Source: Methanococcoides orientis (lineage in GTDB: Archaea; Halobacteriota; Methanosarcinia; Methanosarcinales; Methanosarcinaceae). Taken from it: a stretch of DNA of 64,000 nt. The position numbers and the translations under genes were made by a program. The stretch is from contig NZ_CP073710.1 in NCBI RefSeq assembly GCF_021184045.1, positions 1,560,685 through 1,624,684 of the forward strand, given 5' to 3'. The notes under the pieces are model-generated. The model made no database searches. It was not told the DNA's origin and worked only from the letters and a program-made list of their open reading frames with translations. This document shows, piece by piece, positions 42,084-51,813 of this stretch; position 1 is the first letter of the stretch, and each line of letters starts with the position of its first letter.

Positions 42084-42761
42084 TCATTTATTTTTAAATA
42101 TTGGAAGCCGCGTTAACAGGTAAGCGATTAAAGATGTGAATACTATGGTAAAAGCTAATGCTGTATAAAAGCCGACCTCAAATCCAATTTCCATATTATT
42201 GCCTGATACCAGGCGTACAGCTATGTAGATCAGAGCTAAAATAATAATTAATGCTGAGAACAGTACAAGATTCCGTGCGTCAAACATTTGAATAAAAGAC
42301 TCGGAGATGCCCGAAAATATATCTGATAAATGACTTCCGGATTTGGTCTTTTTATTTGTGGCCATAACCGGAGCAGGGGACGACAACCTTTCATCTATAT
42401 CGATCAGAGCAGGAACATTGTTAGTATCCGACATTCCGATATTTATAGTGAAACTTTCTGTTTTTGAACCATACCCCACCGTTACAAAGATCATACCTTT
42501 GTTCAAAAGGCGCCCATCAAAAGGAATGCGTGCAATGACAGGTATATATTCCTCATGTGAAACATAGGGATTATCCTCCAGGAATGTAAGGTTATCCTGA
42601 AGTTCATCGCTGGCAGATAAATGTACATGGGTCGGTGAACCGTAATTTATGATCACGATCTCAAAACTGTGTTCTCCACCGGGAGATAAGGGTATATCCA
42701 CTATATTGGACTCAAACTCAATGGAATTTACACCAAGACGGTTTATGTGTACCTGTTGCAA
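42084..42761 (-). CDS. Membrane protein with exported domain (DUF7524-like)
   Basis: The 225-residue protein has no obvious N-terminal signal, a ~110-residue beta-sandwich (PGGEHSFEIVIINYGSPTHVH), a linker, and two C-terminal membrane helices (ARNLVLFSALIIILALIYIAV and FYTALAFTIVFTSLIAYLL). It matches a conserved hypothetical family of Methanosarcinales. The sandwich is similar in style to the transglutaminase-like protein's middle domain. It is located 15 bp upstream of pyrG on the same strand. No function is known. Confidence 0.55.
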   Translation of the reverse strand: MQQVHINRLGVNSIEFESNIVDIPLSPGGEHSFEIVIINYGSPTHVHLSASDELQDNLTFLEDNPYVSHEEYIPVIARIPFDGRLLNKGMIFVTVGYGSKTESFTINIGMSDTNNVPALIDIDERLSSPAPVMATNKKTKSGSHLSDIFSGISESFIQMFDARNLVLFSALIIILALIYIAVRLVSGNNMEIGFEVGFYTALAFTIVFTSLIAYLLTRLPIFKNK

Positions 42762-42799
42762 GTTTGCTCAGCCTCGTTTATAGATCATTCCTTTTTATA

Positions 42800-42982
42800 T
42801 CATTCCCTCAGCTCAGGAGGGAGCATGTTAGGAATGCCATCCTCAATAGGGAAATACTCGTTACATTTTGAGCAATAGAGTGTTCCAGAGATAATTTCCT
42901 TTTCATCTTCTTTTGAAATATTCAGGACAAGATCACCTTTACAGATAGGACATGCCAGAATATCCATGAGATCTTTCTTCAT
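42800..42982 (-). CDS. Trm112-like zinc protein
   Basis: The 60-residue protein matches the Trm112/UPF0434 fold: DILACPICKGDLVL, then LYCSKCNEYFPIEDGIPNMLP, giving two CxxC pairs for one zinc. Trm112 proteins bind and stabilise methyltransferases that modify tRNA, rRNA or release factors. The partner enzyme is not in the window. It is separated from the previous minus-strand gene by 38 bp. Confidence 0.82.
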   Translation of the reverse strand: MKKDLMDILACPICKGDLVLNISKEDEKEIISGTLYCSKCNEYFPIEDGIPNMLPPELRE

Positions 42983-43096
42983 TTACGATCACCAGACAAA
43001 AAAGCATTACAATTCATATCAAGGTTTTGGTTTTCATAAAAATATAATAACTTCAATCAAATAGATTAATCTATCAGTTATTCTCATTATAAGATT

Positions 43097-44038
43097 ATGT
43101 TCGACCTGCTTTTAAGGGTGCTTGATTTTGCATTCCCCATAATAATCACCATATTTATAGGACTTTTTGGAACAGGCTTCCTTATTGAGATGGGGCTTAT
43201 GCAAAAGTTCTCAAGGTTCACAGAACCTCTTTTCAAGCATACTCACCTCCCACAATCCTGTGCATCTGCGTTCCTTGTATCACTTGGATCAACCGTCGCA
43301 GCGAACAGCATGGTTGTGAAAATTAAGGACGAAGGATGTCTGGATGATCGTGAAACAATGCTTTGTGCGATCCTGAACAGCACGCCTGCATACATAAGAG
43401 AGATATTGACCTACCAGATCCCTATCATACTGCCTGCACTGGGACCTGTTGTAGGTGGATTCTATGTGATGGTATTCATACTCAGTGCCTTTGTGAAGGT
43501 ATCTGTTGTCATCATCCTGAGCAGGATCTGGTTCAAAGAACACACGTGTTCAGTACCTAAGCCTGAAAAAGCAGAACGTCCGCATGTAAAAGATGCTATT
43601 GGAAAAGCATTCAGAAGGCAGAAGCGTCTATTCACAAAGATAGCTATTATTTACCTGACAATGACAACTTTGGTCTTTGCTTTAAGGGACAGAGGAGTCT
43701 TTGAGATGTTCAACGTCCTCCCACTTGCAGACATTTTCGGCATACCACCAGAGAGTATAATCCCCCTTACAACATATGTCGCAAGTCCTATCCTTGGAGT
43801 ATCACTGCTTGGACCTATGATCAGTGATGGAGGAATATCACACCTGCAGGCAATGATAGTACTGATGCTTGGAAGCATGTTCATGCTACCAATCTTCAGT
43901 GTCAGGGCAATAATTCCACGTTACGTCTCTATTTTTGGACCAAAGATCGGATTGAGGATCGTAGCATTTTCGACTGGAATGAGCATGCTTGTAAGATTCA
44001 TACTTTTGATCGTATTGTTATCCATAGCAAGGATCTGA
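43097..44038 (+). CDS. Membrane protein with nucleoside-recognition (Gate) domains
   Basis: The 313-residue protein has about eight hydrophobic helices arranged as two Gate (nucleoside-recognition) halves. The first half contains GLFGTGFLIEMGLMQKFS and the conserved SLGSTVAANSMV; the second has VASPILGVSLLGPMISDGG. Relatives include SpmA/B-like and nucleoside-transporter-like proteins, but substrate is not established for the archaeal members. It stands alone on the plus strand between the Trm112 gene and the fpo operon. Confidence 0.75.
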   Translation: MFDLLLRVLDFAFPIIITIFIGLFGTGFLIEMGLMQKFSRFTEPLFKHTHLPQSCASAFLVSLGSTVAANSMVVKIKDEGCLDDRETMLCAILNSTPAYIREILTYQIPIILPALGPVVGGFYVMVFILSAFVKVSVVIILSRIWFKEHTCSVPKPEKAERPHVKDAIGKAFRRQKRLFTKIAIIYLTMTTLVFALRDRGVFEMFNVLPLADIFGIPPESIIPLTTYVASPILGVSLLGPMISDGGISHLQAMIVLMLGSMFMLPIFSVRAIIPRYVSIFGPKIGLRIVAFSTGMSMLVRFILLIVLLSIARI

Positions 44039-44127
44039 GCTATAGGGTAGAAAGTTGAACCAGAAAGGTCGATCAAAAGAAAGAACGAACACAAAAATAA
44101 TCAAGATAATATCAAAAAATAAGAAAA

Positions 44128-44150
44128 AAAGGTCAGTCGGACTGACCTTT
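44128..44150 (-). terminator. Terminator of the fpo operon
   Basis: A perfect 10-bp inverted repeat, AAAGGTCAGT / ACTGACCTTT with a CGG loop (minus strand: CCG), overlaps the fpoO stop codon. On the minus strand it is followed by a T-run (TTTTTTTCTTATTTTTT). This is the strongest terminator in the window and fits the end of the thirteen-gene fpo transcript. Confidence 0.75.
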
Positions 44151-44499
44151 AGTGATGTTCACCTAACAGTTCATCCTTATTTTCATAGGCTTCACTGCTC
44201 TGCTCAAGGCATTTCATGCAGATCTTTTTCCTCTCGATCTCATAACCTTTTGAGAAGGAGGGGATGTCTACCTCAACATCCTGCAACTGCGCTTTTGTTC
44301 CGCAAAGATCACATTTACCAAATGTACCTGCAGCTTTGCTTTCGGTAGCCTCGTCATAAGCCTGTTTAGCTTTCTCAAGACAACCGCCACAGAGACCTTT
44401 CCATACGCCTTCAGGATAGGAGTTCTCGAACTTTGGCGAGAACACCTTTACCGGGCATACTGTGGGAATTGCTACTCCGCAAAGATCACAATCTGCCAT
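44149..44499 (-). CDS. fpoO: F420H2 dehydrogenase subunit FpoO
   Basis: The 116-residue protein has several Cys pairs (CDLCGVAIPTVC, GLCGGCLEK, CDLCGTKAQ, KICMKCLEQ), matching FpoO of Methanosarcina. It is the last gene of the fpo operon and specific to methanogens; it may bind a zinc or iron-sulfur centre. Its role in the complex is not established. It begins right after fpoN (1-base gap) and is followed by the strong terminator. Confidence 0.88.
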   Translation of the reverse strand: MADCDLCGVAIPTVCPVKVFSPKFENSYPEGVWKGLCGGCLEKAKQAYDEATESKAAGTFGKCDLCGTKAQLQDVEVDIPSFSKGYEIERKKICMKCLEQSSEAYENKDELLGEHH

Positions 44500-44500
44500 T

Positions 44501-45955
44501 TTAAATTCCTCCTGGGATCAAAACTTTTGCAGCTTCCATTGCCATGTTCACAAATGGTTCCGGCCAGAAGCCAATTGCCAGTACACCTACAACAGCAAGG
44601 AGAAGTGCAACGACATATGGCGCTGGTTCTGATACCCTCTCACCCTCTGCTGGCATAGCATACATGTACCTGACAACTCTTGCGTAGTAATACAGTGAAA
44701 GTGCGCTGTTAAGGATAGCGATCACTGCAAGCCAGACAAGTCCTGATTCAATTGTTGATGAGAACAGGACAAATTTGCTCATGAAACCTGCTGTTGGCGG
44801 GATACCGGCCAATGCCATTACAAAGATGGTCAGACAGAGTGCGGTTATAGGCATTCTCTTACCAAGACCTTTGAAGCTGTCAAGATGATCAGCTTTCAGT
44901 ATATCCTTGTTCTCTGATGTTGCCATGTAGACCACAGCAGCTGTTGCAATGAAAGCTCCTGCCTTCATAAAGCCGTGTGAGAGTGCATAGAGTATACCAC
45001 CAGTCAATGCCATTGGGGTCATGACCACAAATGCAATTGAAATGTATCCTGCCTGAGCAAGGGATGAGTATGCAAGCATGCGCTTTACACTGGTCTGGGA
45101 CAGAGCCACGATGTTACCGTATGTCATTGTGATAACTGCGAGGATAGCAAATGCCATCTGCCAGTCTGCCTGAAGGGCGATAAGACCTGTGATAAAGACC
45201 TTGAAAGCTGCAACAAAACCCATCTTCTTGGAGCCGGCTGCCAGAAGTGCAGATACCACGGAAGGTGCACCCTGATATGTGTCAGGTGCCCACATGTGGA
45301 ATGGAACAAGAGCGATCTTGAAACCAAATCCTGCAATGAGCAGTACGAGGGAAAGAATTCCCATTGGACTACTTGCCAGCAGACCGATGTTCTGGGCAAC
45401 TTCAGGAATGTTAGTTGTCCCTGTTGCACCGTAAACATATCCGATACCGAGCAGCAGTAGAGCAGCTGAAAGGGATCCGATCATGAAGTACTTCATTGCA
45501 GCTTCTGTGGATGCAGGGTTCTTCTTCTCGAAACCTGCAAGACCATATGTTGCAAGACTTGCAAGCTCGAATGCAACGAAGAGCACCATGAGATCATTTG
45601 CTGATGCTACCATCATCATACCGATGGTTGCGAAGAGCACGAGTACATAGTACTCATCAGCATGATCGTTGCCATCAGTGTATTTGATGGATGCTATGGA
45701 CACAAGTGTCGCAACTGTAAGGAACACGAGCTTGAAGAACTGTGATAGTGCATCAATGCTCAGTGAGTTCGAGAACATGACTGCAGTGGTGCCAAAGCTG
45801 TTGAGTGTCAGAGCAAAGGCAACAAGACAACCAAGTGTTGCTATGTATCCGAGTATTTTCTTAGATTGAGCTGAAAGGAATAATCCTAACAGCAATACAG
45901 TAAGTCCTGTTACCAGGAGCGTTATTTCAGGTGCGAGTAACATTAGATCTACCAT
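44501..45955 (-). CDS. fpoN: F420H2 dehydrogenase subunit FpoN (NuoN-like)
   Basis: The 484-residue protein has about 14 membrane helices and the antiporter-like segments VAFELASLATYGLAGFEKKNP and FHMWAPDTYQGAP. In the complex it is one of three proton-pumping subunits. Length and motifs match NuoN/FpoN. It follows fpoM with a 3-base gap and uses an ATG. Confidence 0.95.
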   Translation of the reverse strand: MVDLMLLAPEITLLVTGLTVLLLGLFLSAQSKKILGYIATLGCLVAFALTLNSFGTTAVMFSNSLSIDALSQFFKLVFLTVATLVSIASIKYTDGNDHADEYYVLVLFATIGMMMVASANDLMVLFVAFELASLATYGLAGFEKKNPASTEAAMKYFMIGSLSAALLLLGIGYVYGATGTTNIPEVAQNIGLLASSPMGILSLVLLIAGFGFKIALVPFHMWAPDTYQGAPSVVSALLAAGSKKMGFVAAFKVFITGLIALQADWQMAFAILAVITMTYGNIVALSQTSVKRMLAYSSLAQAGYISIAFVVMTPMALTGGILYALSHGFMKAGAFIATAAVVYMATSENKDILKADHLDSFKGLGKRMPITALCLTIFVMALAGIPPTAGFMSKFVLFSSTIESGLVWLAVIAILNSALSLYYYARVVRYMYAMPAEGERVSEPAPYVVALLLAVVGVLAIGFWPEPFVNMAMEAAKVLIPGGI

Positions 45956-45958
45956 TTC

Positions 45959-47446
45959 TCACACCCCCATTACAGCCATAAGGCTGACGATCTTTTCTGA
46001 ATTCGTTATCATCATATCCAGCACCGGACTTGGGTTCAGTCCAAAGTACAGTACAAGCAGGGCGATTATTCCCATGGACAGTGTCTGGTAGGACGAGATG
46101 TCCACGATCTCACCAAGCTTCTCATTGAAAGTACCGAACATTGCCCTTTGCAATGCCCACAGGTGATATGCAGCTGTAATCACGATAGCCAGCAGTGCAA
46201 TGATCACATAGATTGGCACATTAATGAAACTGAATGTCAGCACAAGGAACTCTGCAATGAAACCGGTCAGTCCTGGCAAACCAAGTGATGCCATGAAACC
46301 GAGTACCATTATCACTGTGAGCTTTGGCATCTTCTGTGCCAGACCACCAAGGTCATTGATGATCCTTGTACCTGTTGAAGTCTGGATCACTCCGCATGAC
46401 ATGAACAGAATGCTCATGATCAACCCGTGTGAGAACTGCTGGAACATTGCACCGGATACTGAAAGACTCACAAGACCAGCGCAACCAAGGGTAACGTATC
46501 CCATGTGACTGATACTGGAGTATGCGATCATTCTCTTCAGGTCCTTCTGTGCAAGTGCAAGGAATGCACCGTAAAGGATGCTCACTGCACCAAGAGCTCC
46601 CATGATAGTTATCATAAGGCTTGGGGTTGCTGTGAATGGCAACATTGGAAGCATTACCCTGAACAGACCATATCCACCGATCTTAAGCAGGATGAATAGT
46701 ACACTGCCTGCTGTTGGTGCCTCGGAATATGCATCCGGTAACCAGGAGTGGAATGGAACTACAGGAAGCTTTACAATGAATCCAAAGAGCAATGCAAGGA
46801 ATATTGCATCCCTGAGAATTCCGGATTCAAAGAACTGGAACTGGCTGATCAGGTGAGCCATGTCCATGTTCGGGGAACCGGTAAGTGACCATGCGTTGAA
46901 GTACAGTCCAAAGATACCCAGAAGCATCACAAGAGATGCAACGTGAGTGTAGATGAAGAACTTGATAGCTGCATGCTTCTTGTTGGAGCCACCCCAGATA
47001 TTGACCATGAAGAACAATGGTACAAGGGTAAGTTCCCAGAAGATGTAGAATATGAAGAAGTCAAGTGATACGAAAACACCAATGACTGCTCCCTGCATTG
47101 CAAGTATCAGACCATAGAATCTGTTAGGAGCTGATCTGACATCATCCCATGTATATACGATCAACAGCGGGATGACGATAGCATTGAGCAGTATGAGAGG
47201 CATTGAAACGCCATCAACACCAAGGTGATAGCTGATTCCCAGGGATGGGATCCAGTTTGCCATTTCCTCGAACTGCATAGCTGCGGTCGTACTGTCGAAT
47301 GAGAAATACATGTAGAGGGTCAGGACCAGCGTGATGAGAGTACCCACTAAAGCGGATATCCTTGCCTGTTCCTTTGTTTTTGTTAAGAATGTTACTGCTG
47401 AAAATAAAATTGGTATCAGCACGATCAAAGATAATATTGGTAACAT
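45959..47446 (-). CDS. fpoM: F420H2 dehydrogenase subunit FpoM (NuoM-like)
   Basis: The 495-residue membrane protein has the NuoM-type antiporter motifs FWELTLVPLFFMVNIWGG, VPFHSWLPDAYSEAPTAGS and MIAYSSISHMGYV. About 14 helices are predicted. It pumps protons within the Fpo complex. It abuts fpoL with a one-base overlap at 47446. Confidence 0.95.
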   Translation of the reverse strand: MLPILSLIVLIPILFSAVTFLTKTKEQARISALVGTLITLVLTLYMYFSFDSTTAAMQFEEMANWIPSLGISYHLGVDGVSMPLILLNAIVIPLLIVYTWDDVRSAPNRFYGLILAMQGAVIGVFVSLDFFIFYIFWELTLVPLFFMVNIWGGSNKKHAAIKFFIYTHVASLVMLLGIFGLYFNAWSLTGSPNMDMAHLISQFQFFESGILRDAIFLALLFGFIVKLPVVPFHSWLPDAYSEAPTAGSVLFILLKIGGYGLFRVMLPMLPFTATPSLMITIMGALGAVSILYGAFLALAQKDLKRMIAYSSISHMGYVTLGCAGLVSLSVSGAMFQQFSHGLIMSILFMSCGVIQTSTGTRIINDLGGLAQKMPKLTVIMVLGFMASLGLPGLTGFIAEFLVLTFSFINVPIYVIIALLAIVITAAYHLWALQRAMFGTFNEKLGEIVDISSYQTLSMGIIALLVLYFGLNPSPVLDMMITNSEKIVSLMAVMGV

Positions 47447-49443
47447 TAGAAGACCTCCATGACCAACTTGATCAGAACGACCAGTAGTCCTACACCTGCA
47501 ACAACTGCTGCTGCATAGTGCTGTATGACACCTGTCTGGAATTTCCTCAGGGAGTCACCTGCCTCGATAAGCAAAGTACTGGTACCATTGACAAGCCAAT
47601 CCAGCATCTTGTCTGAGTAGAAACCTGCGAGTGCTAAGCCCTCATAGATTATCTTTATAGAGAAGATCTCAACAAAGATCTGGTGTTGATAGTACCTGTT
47701 GTAGAGCAACTTGTAAACAGGGTTGTTCCTTGAAACGATACTGCTCATGTCAACTACTCTCCTGTTATAGATCAGGTAAGCAATTACAAGACCTGCGACT
47801 GCAACGATCAGAGGCATCCAGAGAACAAGAAGTGGTTCGTGTCCGTGGTGTGCGAGATGGTATCCGCCAAGCTCTGCAAGTGCTTCGATATCCATGTGAG
47901 CAAAGTTCTCTTCAATGAAATGATAGAACGAAGTTCTGGTCAGTGCACCGAAAACGACTGCAAACACTGCAAGAATAGCCAGAGGCACTGTCATTGATGA
48001 AGGGGACTCATGCCCGCCATAATCTGTCCTTGGTTTTCCTGTAAAGGTCATGAAAATTAACCTGAAGATATACAGGGATGTAAGGAATGCTGCTGTAATA
48101 GCAAAGAGGTAGGGCATCCAGCTACCGGTTTCTGTTGCATACAGATATGCAGACTCGATTATTGGATCCTTACTGAGGAAACCACTGAATCCGAGGCTTG
48201 TACCTGGAATACCGAAACCTGCAAGCGCAAGTGCTGCAGCGGTCATTGTAGCGAATGTGATCGGCATGACCTTGCCTACGCCACCAAGCTGTCTCATATC
48301 ATGTGTACCAACAGCGTGGATAACGCTTCCTGCACAGAGGAAGAGCAATGCCTTGAAGAATGCATGGTTGATGAGGTGGAACATTGAAATTCCAACAGCT
48401 TCTGCACCAACTACTGCACCAAGACCAAGACCAAGAACCATATATCCAAGCTGACTGACAGTTGAATAAGCAAGCACTCTCTTAAGATCGTTCATTACGA
48501 TACCCATTGTTGCTGCGAACAGTGCAGTGAAAGCACCAACGATAGCAACGATGATCAATGAATGAGGTGCTGCAAGGAACATTGGGAAGGTACGTGCTAC
48601 AAGATAGACACCAGCTGTAACCATTGTTGCTGCGTGGATAAGAGCTGAAACGGTCGTTGGACCTTCCATTGCATCAGGCAGCCACACATGAAGCGGGAAC
48701 TGACCTGACTTACCAACTGCACCACCGAAGAACAACAGTGTAACAAGTGTCAGGTGACTTACTTCCATACCCAGTATCGTTGAATTAATAGCAACAAGAT
48801 CCGGGATCAAATGGAACATTTCACTGAACTGAAGGACGTATACGCCTTCCGGAAGTATTCCATTGTATACTGTAAATATGTCTGAGAATAGCAGGACAAT
48901 ACCTGCAAGGAACATAACATCTCCAATCCTGGTTGTCAGGAATGCTTTCTTTGCAGCAGATGCTGCTCCAGGTTTATGGAACCAGAATCCGATAAGCAGG
49001 TATGAGCTAAGACCCACAAGCTCCCAGCAAATGAACAGCTGAAGGATGTTGTCTGAAAGGATCAGACCAAGCATAGCTGCTGTGAAGAGAGCGGTCTCTG
49101 CAAAGTACCTTGGCTTAGCAGGGTCGTGTGACATGTAACCCACAGCATAGATGTGGATAAGCAGGCTCACAAAAGTGACCATTGAAAGCATTACCGCTGC
49201 AAGCGGGTCGATCAGTATTCCGAGATTGAGTATTGCGAACCAGTGAACTGACTGAGTAACAACATTCTCAGGGTTCTGCAACAGACCCACAGTGATAGCC
49301 AGTGATATCACACATGAAATGGCGATTGCCACGATCGGAATAATTGCACCGCCAGATGGCAATTTCTTCCCAAGGAAGAATGTAAGCACAAAGGCAAGTG
49401 CGGGAAGTAGTGGTATTAAAAATGCAAGGTTTTCCATTGCCAT
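47446..49443 (-). CDS. fpoL: F420H2 dehydrogenase subunit FpoL (NuoL-like)
   Basis: I start at the ATG at 49443 (665 residues, MAMENLAFL) because GAGGTGG lies four bases before it; the GTG at 49452 is part of that site. The protein has the NuoL motifs FICWELVGLSSYLLIGFWF, FPLHVWLPDAMEGPTTVSA and the long C-terminal lateral helix region. It is the largest antiporter-like subunit and bridges the membrane arm. The 3' end of fpoK overlaps the ribosome site. Confidence 0.95.
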   Translation of the reverse strand: MAMENLAFLIPLLPALAFVLTFFLGKKLPSGGAIIPIVAIAISCVISLAITVGLLQNPENVVTQSVHWFAILNLGILIDPLAAVMLSMVTFVSLLIHIYAVGYMSHDPAKPRYFAETALFTAAMLGLILSDNILQLFICWELVGLSSYLLIGFWFHKPGAASAAKKAFLTTRIGDVMFLAGIVLLFSDIFTVYNGILPEGVYVLQFSEMFHLIPDLVAINSTILGMEVSHLTLVTLLFFGGAVGKSGQFPLHVWLPDAMEGPTTVSALIHAATMVTAGVYLVARTFPMFLAAPHSLIIVAIVGAFTALFAATMGIVMNDLKRVLAYSTVSQLGYMVLGLGLGAVVGAEAVGISMFHLINHAFFKALLFLCAGSVIHAVGTHDMRQLGGVGKVMPITFATMTAAALALAGFGIPGTSLGFSGFLSKDPIIESAYLYATETGSWMPYLFAITAAFLTSLYIFRLIFMTFTGKPRTDYGGHESPSSMTVPLAILAVFAVVFGALTRTSFYHFIEENFAHMDIEALAELGGYHLAHHGHEPLLVLWMPLIVAVAGLVIAYLIYNRRVVDMSSIVSRNNPVYKLLYNRYYQHQIFVEIFSIKIIYEGLALAGFYSDKMLDWLVNGTSTLLIEAGDSLRKFQTGVIQHYAAAVVAGVGLLVVLIKLVMEVF

Positions 49444-49445
49444 TT

Positions 49446-49748
49446 TTACCACCTCAGTATGTTAAGTTTATCAACATTGATCATATCTCGCATCCTGTAA
49501 ATTGACATGAGTATTGCAAATCCGACAGCTGCTTCTGCTGCAGCCAGTGCAATAGAGAACAGTGCAAATACCTGCCCTGTCATGTCATCGTTGTAACTTG
49601 AGAAGGCGACCAGGTTTATGTTTGCGGAATTTAACATAAGTTCCACACACATAAGCATCCTGATACCGCTCTTATGTGACATAAATCCATAGAGACCTAT
49701 GGAGAACACGATAGCTGAAAGACCAAGATACCAGTTTAACGGAATCAT
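49446..49748 (-). CDS. fpoK: F420H2 dehydrogenase subunit FpoK (NuoK-like)
   Basis: The 100-residue protein has three membrane helices and the NuoK signature [19 protein letters not shown] with the conserved Glu in helix 2. It forms part of the proton-translocating core. It overlaps fpoJ's second part by one base at its start. Confidence 0.95.
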   Translation of the reverse strand: MIPLNWYLGLSAIVFSIGLYGFMSHKSGIRMLMCVELMLNSANINLVAFSSYNDDMTGQVFALFSIALAAAEAAVGFAILMSIYRMRDMINVDKLNILRW

Positions 49749-50098
49749 CAGTTATCATCTCCTTTTGCCAGATAGATGGCACCTATCAGTGAGGAAAGTA
49801 ACACTACAGAAAGGATCTCGAATGGTATCACAAAGTCTGTAAAGATAAGGACACCCAATCCTTTGATGTTACTTGGATCAGCGATATTCTGGGGAAGCTG
49901 TTCAACAGTTGTCCATCCTGTACCATAAAGTGAAACAAGTACCACTGCAAGGAACAAGCCTGCAATGATCATCCTTGTAAATGACTTAAGGATGGTCTCG
50001 ACTGAAGGAACCTCCATATCCAACAACCTCAAGATCTGCCTCTTTGGGTTGAATTGATGGACAATTGAATCCATAATAGTTGGACGTTCGTTAGTCAT
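49748..50098 (-). CDS. fpoJ: F420H2 dehydrogenase subunit J, C-terminal part
   Basis: This 116-residue frame encodes a soluble N-terminal stretch ([16 protein letters not shown]) and two membrane helices at ~43-65 and ~83-108. These correspond to the last helices of NuoJ. It overlaps the upstream half of J by eight bases, so the subunit is encoded as two adjacent polypeptides, as in Methanosarcina. I chose the ATG at 50098 rather than 50107. The split is real in frame terms; a single-base sequencing error is a less likely alternative because both parts have their own start region. Confidence 0.8.
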   Translation of the reverse strand: MTNERPTIMDSIVHQFNPKRQILRLLDMEVPSVETILKSFTRMIIAGLFLAVVLVSLYGTGWTTVEQLPQNIADPSNIKGLGVLIFTDFVIPFEILSVVLLSSLIGAIYLAKGDDN

Positions 50099-50360
50099 TG
50101 TTCTCACTTCCCATATTCTTCTTAGTCAACATAACTGCGAAGAGTATCAGAACTCCAATTGCTCCTACATACACAAGGATCTGGACAACACCCAGGAACT
50201 GTGCATTGAGCATAATGTATACGATAGCCACTGTGAACATTGAGAGAACGAGAGCAAGTGCTGCACGTACTATGTCCCTTGAAACTATTGTCAGTATCGC
50301 TAAAGAGATCAATACAAGAGCGACAATAGCAAAGATGGCACCTTCGATTATACCTGTCAT
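50091..50360 (-). CDS. fpoJ: F420H2 dehydrogenase subunit J, N-terminal part
   Basis: The 89-residue protein holds three membrane helices (FAIVALVLISLAILTIV, then LALVLSMFTVAIVYIML and GVVQILVYVGAIGVLILFAVM), the first helices of NuoJ. The QILVYVGAIGVLILFAVM motif, with its pi-bulge helix, is typical. I start at the ATG at 50360 after GGTGA; the GTG at 50372 lies in that site. It overlaps the I subunit end by a few bases. Confidence 0.88.
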   Translation of the reverse strand: MTGIIEGAIFAIVALVLISLAILTIVSRDIVRAALALVLSMFTVAIVYIMLNAQFLGVVQILVYVGAIGVLILFAVMLTKKNMGSENND

Positions 50361-50361
50361 T

Positions 50362-50769
50362 TCACTCACCATTCTCCCCTACCGGAACCTCACGTGCCAG
50401 CATGTCCGGGGTATACAGTAATTCCTCATGAGTCCACCTGATCACACCTGTGGTGTAGACCTTTGTGCTTGAAAGAGCACCATGTGGACATTGATCAATA
50501 CAAAGACCGCAGAACAGGCAGTGACCAATATCGATGGCAGGGAACCACCTTGTCTTATCACTGTCCGGACTAACCCTCGCCCTTACGATCTTTATCGCAC
50601 TGTTAGGGCAGGTATTAGCACAAATTCCACAGCCTATACATTTACTTTTATCAAGTTTTTGAAGCCCTCTGAACCTGTCAGGCAACTCAGAGGGGACCTC
50701 AGGATACCTTCTGGTAATAGGGGGCTTGTAGATGTTCTTAACAGCTCTAGCAATATTTTTCAATACCAT
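50362..50769 (-). CDS. fpoI: F420H2 dehydrogenase subunit FpoI (NuoI-like ferredoxin)
   Basis: The 135-residue protein has two 4Fe-4S motifs, CIGCGICANTCPNSAI and CLFCGLCIDQCPHGAL, the electron path from the F420H2-oxidising module to FpoB. The ATG at 50769 is four bases after fpoH. Sequence and length match NuoI/FpoI. No F420-binding FpoF is in this window; in Methanosarcina it is encoded elsewhere. Confidence 0.95.
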   Translation of the reverse strand: MVLKNIARAVKNIYKPPITRRYPEVPSELPDRFRGLQKLDKSKCIGCGICANTCPNSAIKIVRARVSPDSDKTRWFPAIDIGHCLFCGLCIDQCPHGALSSTKVYTTGVIRWTHEELLYTPDMLAREVPVGENGE

Positions 50770-50773
50770 GGTA

Positions 50774-51808
50774 TCACGCTCCCAGGTAAATACCCAACAT
50801 TATTGCCCATCCAAGGTTCAATAATGATAATGGGAGAAGTCTTTTCCAGCTAAGGTCAACAACCTGATCGATCCTGAACCTTGGAACTGCCCATCTTAGC
50901 ATGATGATCGTCAAAATGACAAGAGCAACCTTCAACAAGAAGTATATTGTTGGAAGGAAAATTCCCAGGATAGTGATGTTGGTCAGGAATGCAGGTAAAT
51001 TCCATCCGCCGAGGAACAATAGTACAACAAGCATTGAACCAAGGATCAGGTGAATATATTCTGCAAAGAAACCAAGACCGAATCTCATACCACTGTATTC
51101 AGTGATCCAACCTGCTACCAGTTCTTCTTCAGACTCGTTCTGGTCGAATGGAAGACGCCCCATATCGGCCATCAAAGCAACGAAGAAGACAAGGAAACCA
51201 AGAGGTTGAAGGAATATGAACCAGATCGGGCTCTGTGCCTGTGCTATCTCAACAATGTTCAGTGAACCTACCATGATAGCTATACTTACCATAGTGATAC
51301 CGAGTGGAACCTCGTATCCGATCATCCTTGCAAAGTTCCTGAAAGCACCCAGAAGTGAGTACTTGTTGTTTGAACTGTATGCATACATGAACGCACCGAT
51401 AATAGAGATAGAAGATACCGCTTCAATGTAAAGAAGACTGATATCCATCTCAGTTGCCACGATCGGGTACTCTACGCCATTAATGACAACAGCACCGAAT
51501 GGTATTGCGACAAGCATCATGAATACGGATCCCATAAGAGCGATAGGTGCAGAAACGAAAAGCAACTTATCAGCTTTTGAAGGGATCAGATCTTCTTTGG
51601 TCATCAGTTTGATAGCATCAGCAACAAGCTGGAAAATACCAAAAGGACCTACATATTTAGGACCAAGCCTGAACTGGATATCACCTGATAGTTTACGCTC
51701 GAACCATACAACTAACATTGCACCGCCGAAAACCGCGCCGATCAAACAGAGGCCAAGTAAAGTACGGAGCCAGGGGTTGAATATAATATCAATACTTTCT
51801 GCTGACAT
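50774..51808 (-). CDS. fpoH: F420H2 dehydrogenase subunit FpoH (NuoH-like)
   Basis: I start at the ATG at 51808 (344 residues) after GGTGATTACA; the GTG at 51817 is part of that site. About eight membrane helices and the NuoH motifs FWFERKLSGDIQFRLGPKYVGPFG-type region and NESEEELVAGWITEYSGMRF are present. It forms the quinone-type (here methanophenazine) binding channel with FpoB and FpoD. It follows fpoD directly. Confidence 0.95.
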   Translation of the reverse strand: MSAESIDIIFNPWLRTLLGLCLIGAVFGGAMLVVWFERKLSGDIQFRLGPKYVGPFGIFQLVADAIKLMTKEDLIPSKADKLLFVSAPIALMGSVFMMLVAIPFGAVVINGVEYPIVATEMDISLLYIEAVSSISIIGAFMYAYSSNNKYSLLGAFRNFARMIGYEVPLGITMVSIAIMVGSLNIVEIAQAQSPIWFIFLQPLGFLVFFVALMADMGRLPFDQNESEEELVAGWITEYSGMRFGLGFFAEYIHLILGSMLVVLLFLGGWNLPAFLTNITILGIFLPTIYFLLKVALVILTIIMLRWAVPRFRIDQVVDLSWKRLLPLSLLNLGWAIMLGIYLGA

Positions 51809-51813
51809 TGTAA

